Assembly: GCF_030867145.1 (NCBI RefSeq)
Contig: NC_134415.1
Span: 12,502,417 to 12,566,416, forward strand
DNA: 64,000 nucleotides
Reading direction: 5' to 3'
From: Opisthocomus hoazin
Lineage: Eukaryota; Chordata; Aves; Opisthocomiformes; Opisthocomidae
The notes under the pieces are model-generated. The model did not search any database and had not been told where the DNA came from. It was given only the letters and a program-made list of their open reading frames with translations. Of this stretch, positions 11,944-25,600 are shown piece after piece (position 1 is the stretch's first letter; every line of letters begins with the position of its first letter). A program made the position numbers and the translations under genes.

Positions 11944-13116
11944 GGGTAGGTGAGGGGAGAGCAGTGGATGTTGTCTACCTCGACTTCAGCAAGGCTTTTG
12001 ACACTGTCGCTCATAATGTCCTAATAGGAATGCTCAGGAAGTGTGGGCTGGATGAGTGTCAGTGAAGTGGATTGAGAACTGGCTGAAGGGCAGAACTCAG
12101 AGGGGTGTCGGTGGTGGTGCACAGTCTAGTTGGAGGCTGGTAAGTAGTGGGGTTCCCCAGGGGTCAGTTATCGTCCAGGTCTTGTTCAACTTATTCATCG
12201 ATGACCTGGATGAAGGGACAGCATGTACCCTCAGCAAGTTTGCTGATGACACAAAGCTGAGAGGAGTGGCTGATACACTGGAAGGCTGTGCTGCCATCCA
12301 GTGAGTCCTGGACAGGCTGGGGAGCTGGGCACAGAGGAGCCTGATGAAGTTCAACAAGGGCAGGTGCAGGGTCCTGCACCTGGGGAGGAACAACCCCATG
12401 CACCAGTACAGGCTTGGGGCAGACCTGCTGGGAAGCAGCTCTGTGGAGAGGGACCTGGGTGTCCTGGTGGAAGACAGGTTGACAGTGAGCCAGCAGTGTG
12501 CCCTGGCTGCCAAGATGGCCAATGGGATCCTGGGGTGCATTAAGAGGAGTGTGGCCAGCAGGTTGAGGGAGGTTCTCCTCCCCCTCTGCTCTGCCCTAAT
12601 GAGGCCCTATCTGAAGTACTGCATCTGATTCTGGGCTCCCCAGTTCAAGAAAGATGAGGAGCTACTGGAGAGAGTCCAGCGGAGGGCTACGAGGATGGTG
12701 AGGGGACTGGAGCATCTCTCCTATGAGGAAAGGCTGAGGGAGCTGGGCTTGTTTAGCCTGAAGAAGAGAAGGCTGCGAGGGGACCTTACAAATGCCTATA
12801 AATCTGTAAATACCTTAAGGGTGGGTGTCAGGAGGATGGGGCCAGACTCTTCAGTGTTGCCCAATGACAGGACAAGGGGCAACGGGCACAAAGTGAAGCA
12901 TAGGCAGTTCCATCTGAACACGAGGAAGAACTTTACTTTGAGGGTGGTGGAGCACCGCAACAGGTTGTCCAGGGGGGTTGTGGAGTCTCCTTCTCTGGAG
13001 ATACTCAGAACCTGCCTGGATGAGGTCCTATGTAACCTGCTCTAGGTAACTGTGCTTTGTTAGGGATTGGACTAGATGATCTCCAGAGGTCCCTTCCAAC
13101 CCCTATGGTTCTGTGG
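11944..13116 (+). mobile_element. CR1 LINE, 5'-truncated RT fragment (pseudogene)
   Basis: This is the 3' part of CR1 ORF2 plus the 3' UTR. It starts inside the reverse transcriptase domain just before motif A ([13 protein letters not shown], catalytic Asp codon at 11982-11984). It continues through the SGVPQGS block and the FADDTK active-site motif (about 12237-12254) to the C-terminal [18 protein letters not shown] and RTRGNGHK blocks. The 3' end is the usual 'gattggactagatgatctcc' tail and a single recognisable octamer near 13108-13115. The reading frame is broken: a one-base loss near 12050 shifts frame, TGA stops lie at 12302-12304 and about 12626, and further frame changes follow near 12800. 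It cannot encode an active protein. Insertion by 5'-truncated reverse transcription is normal for CR1. Confidence 0.95.
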
Positions 13117-16100
13117 TAAGCTGGTTTGAGAGTAGGAAAGGCACACTGCAAGGAGAAGTACAGGGCTTAAAGAGGAAGGAGATAGGCTATAGAGACAGAA
13201 ATGAAGTGTTCCTTGGTTGGTCCAGACAGCAAAGGTGCTTCAATGGGAAAGGTGGCACACTGGGGAAGCAGGGGGAAATGCATGATAAATCCAAGTTCTT
13301 TAAAAAGCTGAGCTCACTGTGGGGGTGCTTTGCTTATGTCTGTAAAGCTTTACAAAAATACTTCATATGAAGGTTGCGTTTTGTTTTGGGTTGCTTTTTT
13401 GTTGTTGTTCTTTGAAAAATCCATCCCCATTAGTTTTTCTTTTTTTTTTTTTTTTATTTAAATAGAAACCAACAAGCAGTCAGAAGACTTAGAAGGCAGT
13501 TAAATGAAAGTTGCCTTTGGTTTAATGTGCTTTGGTATTTTTCTTTCTGAAATTAACTTTTCCAAAGACTAAGGTGTACTGGTGCCTCCTGTGATCTAAG
13601 GATGTAACTAGATTTTTCCTTCTTACATCCAATTAATTTATTTCTCTTTTATTTACCAGTCACAAGGACCTGTACATTCCATACTGTCAATTTGAAACTT
13701 GGTATAAAATAGGGACTCGACACATTGCACTAACAGTTTTGCCCAACATAGCAAATCAATGACATGCATCAGCAATAGGGTAGAACTCGATGTTCTGGAG
13801 TGTACTTATGAATTCAGCCTGGCTTCTCCTTTCCCTGTGCCTGTCTCTGAAGGAAAACAGTGTTTGGCTTCCAGATTAATTTCAATTCTCATAGCATTGA
13901 GCTTATTATTTCTGTAGTAGTATTATACTGGCCACTCTAAGGGCATGATATTAAGTAGTAGTACTTGTTCTAAATAGTTTAAAAGCAGAATAGAAAAGAC
14001 TTCAGGTGTGAGAGGAGAGCTAAAGGTGGTGGGGTATACACGAGGGCTGAATGCACTGGCGCTGATGGCTCTAAATGAAGCACTTCACAGACTGAAGTGC
14101 TTTAAATTGCCAACCTTCTTTGTCAGTCCTAGTTACTTAGTTCTTTCTAGCTTGGTCTGTCACTGTCTTGCCTGTTTAATATTCCACTTAAGTATAACAA
14201 GAGATGAAACATCCAAGATACCTGTATCCTCCAAGATTCAGCTCTACTGATGTGAATACTTGTGTTAGCTGTTTAAAAGCAATGAGCTAAACAGGGGTGT
14301 AAAGAGGAAGGCGAAGACAAACTGTTGTGACTTCTCTTAATTTGCTGTTCTTTTTATCAGCAAAGGAAATAAATTCTGTTGCTTTCCTACTCCAAATGCA
14401 TGCGCTTTGGATAATGGGAATCGTTTCAAAGAGCACACACGTCTGAAGCCCAGATAAGGGCTATTTCTGTGCCTGAAATACCAAGGACCGGAGTGTGCTA
14501 TGAGGGAAGCTGGTGTGGAATCATGCTGCCGAGGAAGCAGTGTGTAGTAATGCGCATGGGTGACACTGATAAATGACTCCTCTAAGCAAGCATCTGCAGC
14601 AAATTGTCGGACGGAGACTTCCCAGCATACCCTAGACCTCTGCATGAATGAAATCTCTGTTGTGCCATTATTTACCCAGCTCCATATGAAAGAAGAGGAT
14701 AGGATTCATTGCTTCAGTGCAGCTTTTATAAGAGTCTGCTCTCTTTATGTACGTATATGTGTATATTTCTTTTTCTGCAGCAATGGCTGCAGAACTCCCA
14801 GTGTCCTTTGCTGATTAGCTGTACAGCTTTTGGAAATGGGACAAAATGGCTTTCAGAGTAAAGGACAAGTCTTTTACTTGTGGAAACCTAAAATGAAATG
14901 TGTTCTATGTATTCTGATCTTTGGCCAGACACGTGTATAGTTAAGGTAAGTAATAAGTGTGGGGTTTTTTGTTCACTTTATTTTGTCGTGGTTGTTTTAA
15001 TAGAGGTTGTGGTGGCTGGGAAAGAAAAGGGAAAGTTCCTGAATTCTTTCTTTTGCTTTTTAAAGAATCATGATTACAGTCTTCAAAGGGCAGTGAGACA
15101 GTCTGCAAACCTATTTTGCACTGAAGTAAAGCCTCTCATCTTTTCCTTGTTACCACTGAACATCACTGATGCATGAAAAGAATCTGACTTGCTCTTTGCC
15201 TTTCTTCAAAACACTTTTTTTTTTTTTTAACTTCTTTGAGACAATTTTCTAGACTGGCTTGTCATTGAAACTCACTCTGGCAATTTAAGCTTTGATGGAA
15301 AGGTGTCTTGAGATCAGAGTAGAGTTTCTGGCCAACCTGGCAAACAAGCTGAGACTGACCGATGTTTGGTGGTGAATATATAATCCCAGCACATAAAGAT
15401 CCAGATAAATTCACTGCTCTTAATTCCAGTCAATACATAAAACCTCAGGGCTCTGAGAAATGAACTGTGGTTTTAGCTGCAAGGATATAAACTGGTAGCC
15501 TCTGACAGAGCAGCAGAAAGTAACATTGAGTGTCAGGGCAGTAGGATTTATCATACACACATAACTTGGCCACCAGATTACAATGACAAGCACCTTAGCC
15601 AAAGTTTGCCTTCGCTGGCAACATAAAGAAATCTGACGGAGTTTGGGTGCAGCTGAGGTGAGGATATATGTTCTGTCCCACCACGCTGCTGTGGTGTTGA
15701 TGGCTGTCCATCCTGCTGCTGCAGCTCTCTCAAATTGGTGCTTGACTGCTAGAGTCCTCAGTTTCTTGCTGTCTTAGCCTTTGCCCTCAGACCATTTCTG
15801 TCAGTCTTGCTGTTTTTTTGTAAAAAGCTTTAATATTTGTTTGCTTGTGGTGTGGAATGGGACTTTCCCCCCTGAAGTTTCCATAGGAAAAGACCTTTTT
15901 AGTCACTCAGTGGAAGAGGACAGATCTTTCTTGAGGTAGAGTCAAGTGGTTTGCAACACTTAGATGCTCATGGAAGTCACTGGACTTCACACAGTTGCAA
16001 ATTTGCAGCAGCATGCCCATTACTGGAGTACATGTGTAGATCTTATCTCAGTAAAATGTCTGCTGCTTCTATTTTTATAGCTGAGGAGAGGAGATACAGA

Positions 16101-19100
16101 ACCTGGTGAGCTAACTGGTTGCGTAAAATGGAGTTCAGGTTTCTTTACATGCTTGTGCTCTTGACTAACGGGCTTTTTCCTTTCTTGCTAATGTTGTCCA
16201 TCTCATTCTGCAGCCGCTCTTGTGTGCTGGCTCAGCATTGGCTCTTCTGGCTGTACGGAGAGGAAGAAGGGAGTTGTGGTTTGCATACCAAAGCTGTTGG
16301 CCTTAAAGAGACTGGAATATGGCAGTTGAACATACGGTAACTAATTACCCAGTTATGACAAAAAGTCTTTTAGAAAGACCTTGACTTCTGATTCTCTGAA
16401 TAGTACCAGAAGCTGACTGTTTAACAAAAAAAAAAGAAGAAATTGCTAGTGGGGTTGGGTGGAGTTTTTTGTGATTTTTTTTCAAGAGAGTGTTTATTAA
16501 TTCTCTTTCTTTTTTTCCTCCTACCTTGGACAGTTCATATCTATGAATAATTTAATTGTCCTTGGCTGTCTGCTGTTGAGTGGCATGCTGTTAGGCATTC
16601 TGTATTCATGTGGTATTTGTTAATGTTTGTTTTGTATTCTGTCTGCCTCTCTGCCTTTCCAGAGATCAAAAGGATGATGCAAGTCTTGACAACGTATAAA
16701 TGCTATTAAATTGTATCTGAAAAAACAGAAAGGGGGTCTTTGTCATTTTGTTAGTTAGAACTTTAATTGGAATAGATTGTTCCGTGTTTTTATCACCAGT
16801 GGAGAAATAAATGTTTATGAAAGCATTTTCCTATTTTTCAAAAACTTTATCTTGAGAATATGTCTAGAATTTATAAGTATTATTTGAGATAATGTGTACT
16901 GGCTTACACATTATCTCAATTGTTTCCCTCTGTTTCCTATCCCTAGACATTCGTTGTTACTGTCATTATTCACAAAGTTTACACTGCAGAAATACCAGTT
17001 TTCAGATTGTAATTCTCTTTTAACCGAAGATTGCATTGCTTTAACTGCTCTTGTGATACTTGTCAAGCAAAGAAAAGCATCTGTAACTTTTTTCTGATTA
17101 CATCCTTTCTGATCCAAACATAAGCATCATTATTAGTATTCCAAACACTTATTTAGATCCTGTCTGTAATCCTAATGACCCTCATGTTGAGACCCTGAGA
17201 ACAGTAAGCAGAAAACACACCCCAAGCTACTCTGTTTTCTGCTGTTTTGCCAGGTGAATGGGAAACCAGGCTAATGCTTTACTGCAGTTCTGTAGAATGA
17301 TCTCAGGGATGAATGCCCCTTCTCAGAAGGCTTCATCCTTTAGAAAAAAATGTGCTAAGAACAAGAAATAATAACATTTGCTGTAGTAGCTATATCACTT
17401 AATGCCTTCTCTCCTGCTGGCTGTGACATGAATAGGTAACTTTTTAAGGTAACATTAAAATTTTTAATCATCCACAATTAAGGAGTGTTTGAGTGTATGC
17501 TGCTGCTCTAACCACCTCTGCTTTTGTAGATATTTTGTCTGAGTTTTTCAAAGTCTCTCAGATGCTGTTGATCTTGTGTTTCTTGTGGTGGCTGCCAGAG
17601 TCTGCTACAAGTTGCTAGGCTTCATAGAACTGTTGCATAGTGCTGTAGGCAGCAAAGGGGCTTCTGAAGTGCTTCTGATGCTGGGTGCACCTAATGCAGA
17701 GGAGAGTAACTTTCTATAAAGCTGACCCCACTGTTGCTGGATGGCTGGATTACGGGTACGTGCTTGCTTTGCTTGGTTGTCGTGCCTTGAGAGTCCAGTC
17801 CTGTAGCTCTTGTTCCTGTAACTGTGGGTCCTGAGACTGAGCATCAGATCTGTAATGTCTCTTGAGGCAGGCATGTTTGGAGACACCGTTCTCATTGTGG
17901 GCAGCGCTGGATGTGCTACCTCTTTGTCTGTGGAATGGCTTGTTAGGCTGCCTTTAATTTGAACCATCTGTGGCAACCTGCACACTCTGTTATAAATGCT
18001 GGTTTTATGTCAGACCTCCAGAGGCATGCTGTGAGTGAGCTGGAGACCAGCATAGGAATTAAGATAGAAAATCCACTGGAAACATATTGCAGTGCATGTA
18101 CAATTAACTGGAAAATAATGATGTTCACTGTAAAGTATACATCTTGCACAAGACTCCCTCTTTGTTTTTATTCTGGCAACTGTAGTGACCCTGGTGAAAC
18201 TACAGGGTGTAAAAGAAGGGTGAAATGTATCTGTAGCTGTTCCAGTGTTGCTGATGTTGGGTGAAGCAGTATTGGAGTTTGTATTTCCCTTCATCGTTGT
18301 CTGTTGAAGGATCCTGTCAGGCAGTCTGAGGCTTGTTAGAGCACCCAAAACATGGAGTTGCTAATTGGCTACAGCCCTGTGCTTTCTTTACATACTGCTG
18401 TTTCTCTTCCTGGAACCAACAAACACACTGTATACTTCTTTCCTTTGAAAAGACCTTCTATGCTATTTTAACCTCCCTACCCCATTTTCTGCTCTCTCTT
18501 GATAATTTCCTTTTCCCTAACTAATGACTCACCTGGATAGAATTGCTGCTGGCTCTGTGATTATAGCAATTAACTCTGACCCTAAGGAAAGTGCTTGCTG
18601 TGTTGCCTGGCAGCCAGGGTCTACAGGAGCTGGTAAAACAGAATGGATCAGACTTTACTTTTCCTTCATTTTAATCTTGCTATTGATTAGCAAGGAAAGA
18701 AACTTACTGTGAAAGGTCTTGTCAATTTTCAGGTTCGTGAAGACATTCCAAAATCTGTTGCCTTGTTTTTCAGGGTTGCTGTGAATTTCTTACAACTTCT
18801 AGCAAACAGCAAAGGCTTTGGTGGTTCTGTAAACAAGGCTTCTTAAGACTGGCTTAAAGGAATTAAGAGCTACAACTGGAATCGCTGTCATAACAACTTT
18901 TCCTTCTGCGTGTTAGACTTGACTTTATAGTAGCGTTTAGCCAAGCCTTACTATTGTCTTTTATTTGGTGGTAGAGAATAATGAAAATACAGTTTTAAGT
19001 GAGGTCAGGGCCTTGGGGATACGTTATTGTCTTTAGCAAGCTTGCTCACACGTTAATAACTAAAAGCAGATGTGTAAGCAAGAGTTTCGAACATTGAACA

Positions 19101-19497
19101 AAACGGGAGCAAGCAGTGTGTATGTAGATATCAAAGCAGGCCTCGCTCTGGGTGCCAGGTGTTATCAAAGAGAACCTCTCAGCTCACATCAGAGGTGATA
19201 ATGTGAACAAGCTGCCTGACTTGGGGTGACATGGCACAATTAAATCTTTACGGGGTTAACAGCAGCCTGCTGAATTGGCTGCATGAGAGGAAAGGTAGAT
19301 CTGCCTACAAACAGAGGGCCAATAAAGCTACAATTTGTTTTTATACCCCCATCGCCTCTTTTAATAATTCTTTTACCAAATATCAGCACAGCTGGAAGAT
19401 TCAATCAGAGCTCACCGATCCACTTCTGTGGCATTGGAAAGGTGTGTAGTACGCCAGTGCAGCTACCCGGGGCTGGAGTGCTGCCAGGCTTGATGGC
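13117..19497 (+). other. KIF26B: KIF26B intron 2, continued, no gene seen
   Basis: The segment is unique-looking intron of moderate AT content. It holds T16 at 13440-13455, T14 at 15215-15228, a 10-bp inverted repeat at 14078-14102 and a perfect 15-bp inverted repeat at 16884-16919. The ORFs are short and their translations resemble no family I know. No splice-flanked KIF26B sequence is evident. Confidence 0.65.
16884..16919. repeat. perfect inverted repeat, 15-bp arms, 6-nt loop
   Basis: The left arm TTGAGATAATGTGTA (16884-16898) is the exact reverse complement of 16905-16919, and the arms are separated by CTGGCT. Outside the arms the pairing quickly fails. The stem is shorter than a typical microRNA precursor. 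I cannot say whether it is chance, a remnant of a palindromic element or a functional hairpin. Confidence 0.9.
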
Positions 19498-19680
19498 AGA
19501 TATTTCAGGTTGGAAGGGACTCTTGGAGGTTACCTAGTCCAGCCTCCTCTTCAAAACAGGGTGGATTTTGGTGTTAGAGCAGCTTGTTCTGGGGCTTGTG
19601 CAGTGAAATTATGAGCATCCCCAAGGCAAGAAACTGTGCAGTCTCTCTGAGCCCCTGCTGCCTTGCTTCTGCAGTCCTGT
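19498..19680 (-). mobile_element. old CR1 3' fragment, antisense
   Basis: Read on the + strand, the segment follows the reverse-complemented CR1 3' region. It has AGGTTGGAAGGGACTCTTGG, then ACCTAGTCCAGCCTCC, an AAAACAGGG block, a GCAGCTTGTTCTGGGGC block and a diverged 'atccccaagg ... cagtctctctgagc' block. The octamer tail itself is not clear. Many substitutions show it is older than the other CR1 copies here, and the far boundary is approximate. No coding capacity remains. Confidence 0.72.
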
Positions 19681-22600
19681 CCTCCCAAGCGCACATCTCT
19701 GCCTTGTTGCTTGTGCCAGCAGTTATTTGTCTGACGTCATGGTGAGCTTGTTAAAGAGCTAACCTGGCAAAATCAAGCCTCTCCCCAAACTTCTGGTACT
19801 AGAAGAAGGAGGATCAATGCATGAAATGTTACTCAGTAAATCAGACCTTGTTTCACCTATGTTCTCCTTCAGTCTGGAGGTATTTGTGTTTTCTAGAGCC
19901 AAATTTCTACACCCAGCTGAGTGATGAAGACACAAACTGCTCATCTGACATCAGAATATGTGTAAACACTGTGACTACATATAGTCACAGGCAAATGATA
20001 TTTTCCCCCACATTTTATGACTGCATGATGAAAAAATGTACTTACAATTAGGAGGAAAAGTAAGCCAACCTTTTCAGATACAATAATCTTCAATTACAGG
20101 CACTTCTTTTAGCATTCCCTATATTTTTTTTTGGTAGGTGATAGAAAAAAAGGGGAGAGATGCCAATTCCATTGACAGAATGCCTACATTTAGAACTGAT
20201 TTGAAGGCAAGGAGTTTAGTATGGCAGTGCAAGAAGACAGACAAGTATAGTATTGACAGTAGTAACAGTCTAAATATAGTGTTCCGTGTGCTACTTATGT
20301 GTGGCCATGAGTGACCACTTGCAGAGATGAGCAGAGGATTAAATAGCATCTAATCAAAGAAGGCCTGTAGGAAGGGGAAAGGTGCTTGAAAAACATAAAT
20401 GCGTCTTACAGACACATCTGTATTCCCCCTGTGCAAACTGCGCAAAAATGTGATTTAACCATGCTGAGACTGAGGTGTTTGCCCTGGGCTGTCCTGGTGT
20501 CTGTCTCCTTAACAGTCAGTCCAGTGCAGAAAGCTGATTTTCTGGAGCTGTACAACATGGACATCTTCTACCCTGTGCTGGTTTTCCTAACTAGCATAGC
20601 AATCTCCTGCAGGGGCTCTCTGCCTTTGGGAGGGAGTGTGACACCAAGTGCGTGGGGCCGCTCTTGGTTCTGTGTTTCTGGTCAGCACAGGCCGTGAGCC
20701 GTGCAGCTCCTCTGAGACATGGGCCTTCGGCATTCAGTATCCTCCTTCGCCCCTGCCATGCTGTGCCTGTGAGAGGAGTATCTATCTGATGATAGATAGT
20801 CAAACGCTGCATCTCTGTTGCAACAGAATGAATATGTTTGACTAAGTGCTTGTAATTAGAACAAATCCAGCATAATTTCTTAATCTGCAGTCACTGAAAT
20901 CTTCTGCCTTATCCCTTTGGCGTTCAGCAAGGCTAGAATCTGTGAGGTCTGAATTGCTGACTGGAAAGTATCGATGGCTAAGCAGTTTATGTTCAAACTA
21001 TGGATGGACACGTATTGAGAAAGTCGAGGACTTTTGCTAAAGCACCAGGAGACTTATTTAACTCATCTGCATTTTAATTATAGGGAGGTTACTGAAAAAA
21101 TAACCTACAAGCCACAAAATAACACATCCTGGTAATACCACTTTCTCCCTGCGTTGTGAGTTTATTGTGGGATACCACTGCACTTCTCAAAACTACAGCC
21201 TGGGCAATTTACTGTGCTTCAAAACTTAATTTTGTTATAGTTTTCCAGTAACCACAGACCTTAAGCTGATCTTGTGGTCCTGAAGGGTAAGATTTCTCTA
21301 CTGTGGCTCATGGTGTTCCACTAATACAGGGAGTAGACTGGAAGTGAAATTGGATTTGCATCTTTTTGTGGCTGTTGTGCTGCTAATTCACTTTCTTTTC
21401 ATTCATCTGTGGTGGAAAAGAGAACTAATTGCAAGTCCCCTGACTGTGACTGCTGATCGTACTTTGGGGTTTAATACAAATACAGGGATGCTTCTACCTG
21501 TTAGAGGTATTTCAACAAGTTCAAGGAATCCTAGGAGTAAACATTGCTCTCTTTCCCTTGCATCATCACTGTCCTGCTGTTAACGTTTCTGCCCCATATA
21601 CCCAGTCACTGTCTCGGTCCTTTTTGGAATTGTAGCTATTTTGACAAGCTTACAAAAAAACCCCAGATTCCTTTGTAGAAGCTTCTTGGTAAAAATAAAC
21701 CTATGCCTCTAGCAGTCAAATTTGAAAGAGATAGTGGGACTAATCTCAGACCTGGGTGCCAGACACCAAGCAAGCGCGCTTTTGAATTCACAAGATTCTG
21801 AGCTTGCTGTACCCCTGTATTCCAAGGAGCAAATGTGAAAGCTCACATATTGCAACTATCTCTTAGGCCAAAATAGTAGGTACAAGGCAGAAATGAGCCT
21901 CGACAATGGCTTTCCCTCTCTGGTGGAGATGGATGTGCCTGCAGTGGTGGAAGCACTGATGTGGTAGAGGAATATGGGTGCTAGATGCTAATTTTCTGCC
22001 TGGGCAAGTCCTCTAGAGACTGGTCACCTGGGTCTGCTGGCAGAATTGGCTAGTACTGTTTTGGTTCCATGGGTGGCTGCTGTCCTGCATGGTGGGGGCT
22101 TGCCAAGCATGAATGATGGGAAGAGAAAAGGCCAGGGAAGAGGGAAGAAAGGAAAAGAAAGAAAAAAAAAAACAAAACAAAACACCACCCAATTTTTTTT
22201 GTTGCCATCAGTTTCTAATGTCTTCTGAGCTGCCTACTTTTATCAATGAGAATCACGCTTAATAAGATTTTTCCCATGCATGTTCAGACAGTTTAACTAT
22301 TCAAAATGCATTAAAACTTTTTAATATCAGGACTTCTAGTAATAAATACATTAGTTCAGTTTTGGAAATGCGCTCAAATGATTCACAAGTATTGGTGAAT
22401 TACCCTCCAGCCTTTTGTCTGCCCTGTGGAACAGATGACTAGAGATCAAAGGTATGGTGGAGTGAGACAACTTGTCACAGTCACAAGGAGCCTGATTGCT
22501 TTTTGTCATCAAAACACAGGTCCTGGGAATCAAACTATGTGGCACAGTGAACAGTTGCTAACCTTCTATGTGGAAGATGGAATTCTCTTTCTTGCAGTAG

Positions 22601-25600
22601 CACAGACAAATCAGATGGCCTTGAACAAACTATGCTACCTACAAGTTATTTTTACCTTTGTTTCTTTGCCCTGATTCCTTTCTCTCTGCTAAGACATTAA
22701 ATTCTCATTGGGAAAAATCTGTCCGACTTTGTACAGTGTATGGCATAAGAGATCTTGATTTTTTTTTTAATTTTTTTTTTTAGTTTTTTTTGGCTGTTGC
22801 CTATGAGTGCTACCAAAATACAAAACATAAAACAATAAATGAGGAAACAGATTTTCTGTGATACATTCTTTCAGGTTCTACTTTCTTAATGTATTTCTGC
22901 ATTGTGGCTTTAGCTCTGTGGATGTCTGTAATGCTCTAGGTTGCCAGAAAGCAATGTACACATCTGTATACAAAATGTCTTTTTCCAGTCTAGTTGCAAA
23001 TTAAGTGCTCAAACAGCAGTCCTTTCCACCCTCTGTTGCTTACCTTCCACTTATTTTGGATTACAGAAGAACCAGGTAGATTCTGTATTGCTAGTCCTGC
23101 TCTGTGTGTGTGGGGTTTTTTTTTTCCTTTTTACCCAGACACTGCATATAAATAAACTGGCAAATTTAGACTAACCTTAACTGTAATTTACTGCTGGACT
23201 AGGACAGACTCCAGCCTACTGCATTCTTCAAAGAAAGAAGTGTGGGCTAATGTCACAAACACATCTCTCTACAGGCTCTGTAGTTTTAAGCAGCCTTCTT
23301 GCCTGTGTAATGCTTGCTGACACTCAGAAGTTTGTCTTCTAATTGTAGCAGGGGAAAATACAACCCTTGTCAGAGTCAGTGGTGGGTCAAGGGAGAACAA
23401 AGGCAGTAATCAATCCAAGGCCTAATTAAAGGCAGTGGTGCCAGGAAATGATAGGGAATTCAACAGCCTGATGCTCAAAGTTCCCTAATTGGACCTAGTG
23501 TTCTTTATAACTGCCCTGTGCCCCACTCCACGCTGCCCCAGCTATGATAGCAGTGTCTCACTCCGTGTTTCGCGTTTTGCTTTGCTCTTGAGTTCAAGGC
23601 AGAGATGGATAGAGGGATCCATTAGCAGTCATCGCGGTAGCTTTCTACCCTTTCACCTCACTTTTTTTTTTCCAAAAGCTCAGTCACTGAATGATGGTTA
23701 TAAGCCAGTTGATACTCTTTCATAAAAAGAGCATGGTGAAGAGCAACACACTGAGGCTGTTACTGTTCTCACTTTCTTCAAAGGAGAGAACAAATAAGGG
23801 ACATGGTACTTTTGGATAGACAGAATGACTTTGCTTCATTTAAAGTTTTGTTGGAAGTGTTGTGGTTTCTACTTCATGAGATTAAAAGGAACTCCTTCTG
23901 AAGAACTTCAGTCCAGGAGAGGAGCTTAAACAGCAAGCATTTGTGCCCAAGAACTAAAATTGCTTTTTATATCGTGTAACTGTATGATAAAGCATAGCAG
24001 TTGCCACAGGAATCTGAGAAAAATCCTACACACCAGTTAGGAGTTCTCTATAAGTGTAAGTATAATAAATAGCTGTTAGCTTGAGCTGTGCAATATGTTC
24101 TAGTTAAATAACATTTAACTAAAATTCTATCATTGGTGCAGGAAGAGATTCTACAGAGCAACTGAAATGTGGAAAAGAAATCCTGATGGAGCCTTCAGTA
24201 GCTTTGCAGAGAAAAGTGTTCTGAGTATCAGACTAATTTGTTGTACTTCTGTGGAAATTTCCCCTCCCACACTTGATATTTTACTGTCTGTTGCATATTT
24301 CTGTACAATAGAGAGAAATAGATAATTCTTTCTGGATTTGATGTTGAGAAAAAATTGATGGGAAATGAAGTGGAATGAGAGTCTGGAAAAAGAATGGCAA
24401 GATCTAGCCTTTTTGTGACATGAAGATCTATAGTTGAGGACACAGAGACGAGAAGATTGTGGGTGGTAAATCACAGCATCACAAAGAGGAAAATATAGTC
24501 AATAGTATCATGCAGGATTTGATTCTGAATTTTTTGCAGCTGTGTCACTTTTGTTCTTCCCTCCTCAGCTATAAAATAAGATATGGTACAAGCTAGTCAA
24601 CCATAAGTAATGGTCTTCAATGGAATGTTGCCCATGTAACATACCAACATATTTCTGAAGGGCTAGGCCATCGGCTGGGCTGTGGCATTAGTGTGTGCCT
24701 GGTACCAGGGTGGCCAGACAGAACCCTCCCTGTGTGCCAACTGCCCGTCAGTATCAGCGAAACCTATGCTCATTCAGTTAGTTTAGGAATGTGAAAGCCA
24801 TGTGTAGTGGAGGCAGAGGTGTTTCCCTGTACAAGCAAGGAGTTGAGATTTTTGTGTTCTTTTCAGAGAAATTGCAGGAATATACCCATACCTCTCTAGT
24901 TACCCACTGGCATAGTTAAGTGAGCTATGCCTGCGACTCTTATTCCTGGGTATTTTTTAAATGAGAGTTGGATGTCATGGAGCAAAGGGATTCTTCACTG
25001 TGAAGTGGAAAGACCATTATAAAACAGTATTTAAAATACAGAGAAATGCAAGCTACTGTATTTGTGTCTTCCCAGAGACATAAATATCTCAAGAAAAATT
25101 AAATTTTGTACATAGGTGAAACAGATCTGTGGGAACTAGGTAGTCTCTGGACACAAAAGAAAACAGCTCTACCAGTCTTTTGGCCATGTCCATCCCACTT
25201 AGCTGCAGAATGAGCTCTGTAGATGCAAGGGCATAGAAGGAAGCACTGAGTAACTTTTTTTCTAAATTTTGGTAACAACTGGTGATGATGACACTTTTAA
25301 ATTGTGTAAATCTTAAAGCAATGGAGCAGTTCTTATACCAACAAATTTGAGCAGAGTTGTTCTCTAGTACCTAATCACAATAATGAAAGTTAATCCAAGT
25401 TTGAACTTCAAACCATTTGAAGAATAACTAACACAACTAATGAGTGGGCTTTCTGTATGTATTAGAAACAATGTTTCTTTGTCTGTTACTTTAAACATTA
25501 GAAAATGTCTCTGTTGCCTGTTATAAGAGGTGTGGAAAACTCTCCGCAGACTTGCTTGTCACCCAAACTGCCCAGCCTTCCGCAAATTATGTACCTTGCA

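Noticed and set aside
16884..16919. microRNA precursor
   Set aside because: The stem has only 15 bp and pairing fails outside it, so it is too short for a normal pre-miRNA.
17605..17985. 126-codon antisense ORF
   Set aside because: No domain and no splice-site support. It is probably chance.
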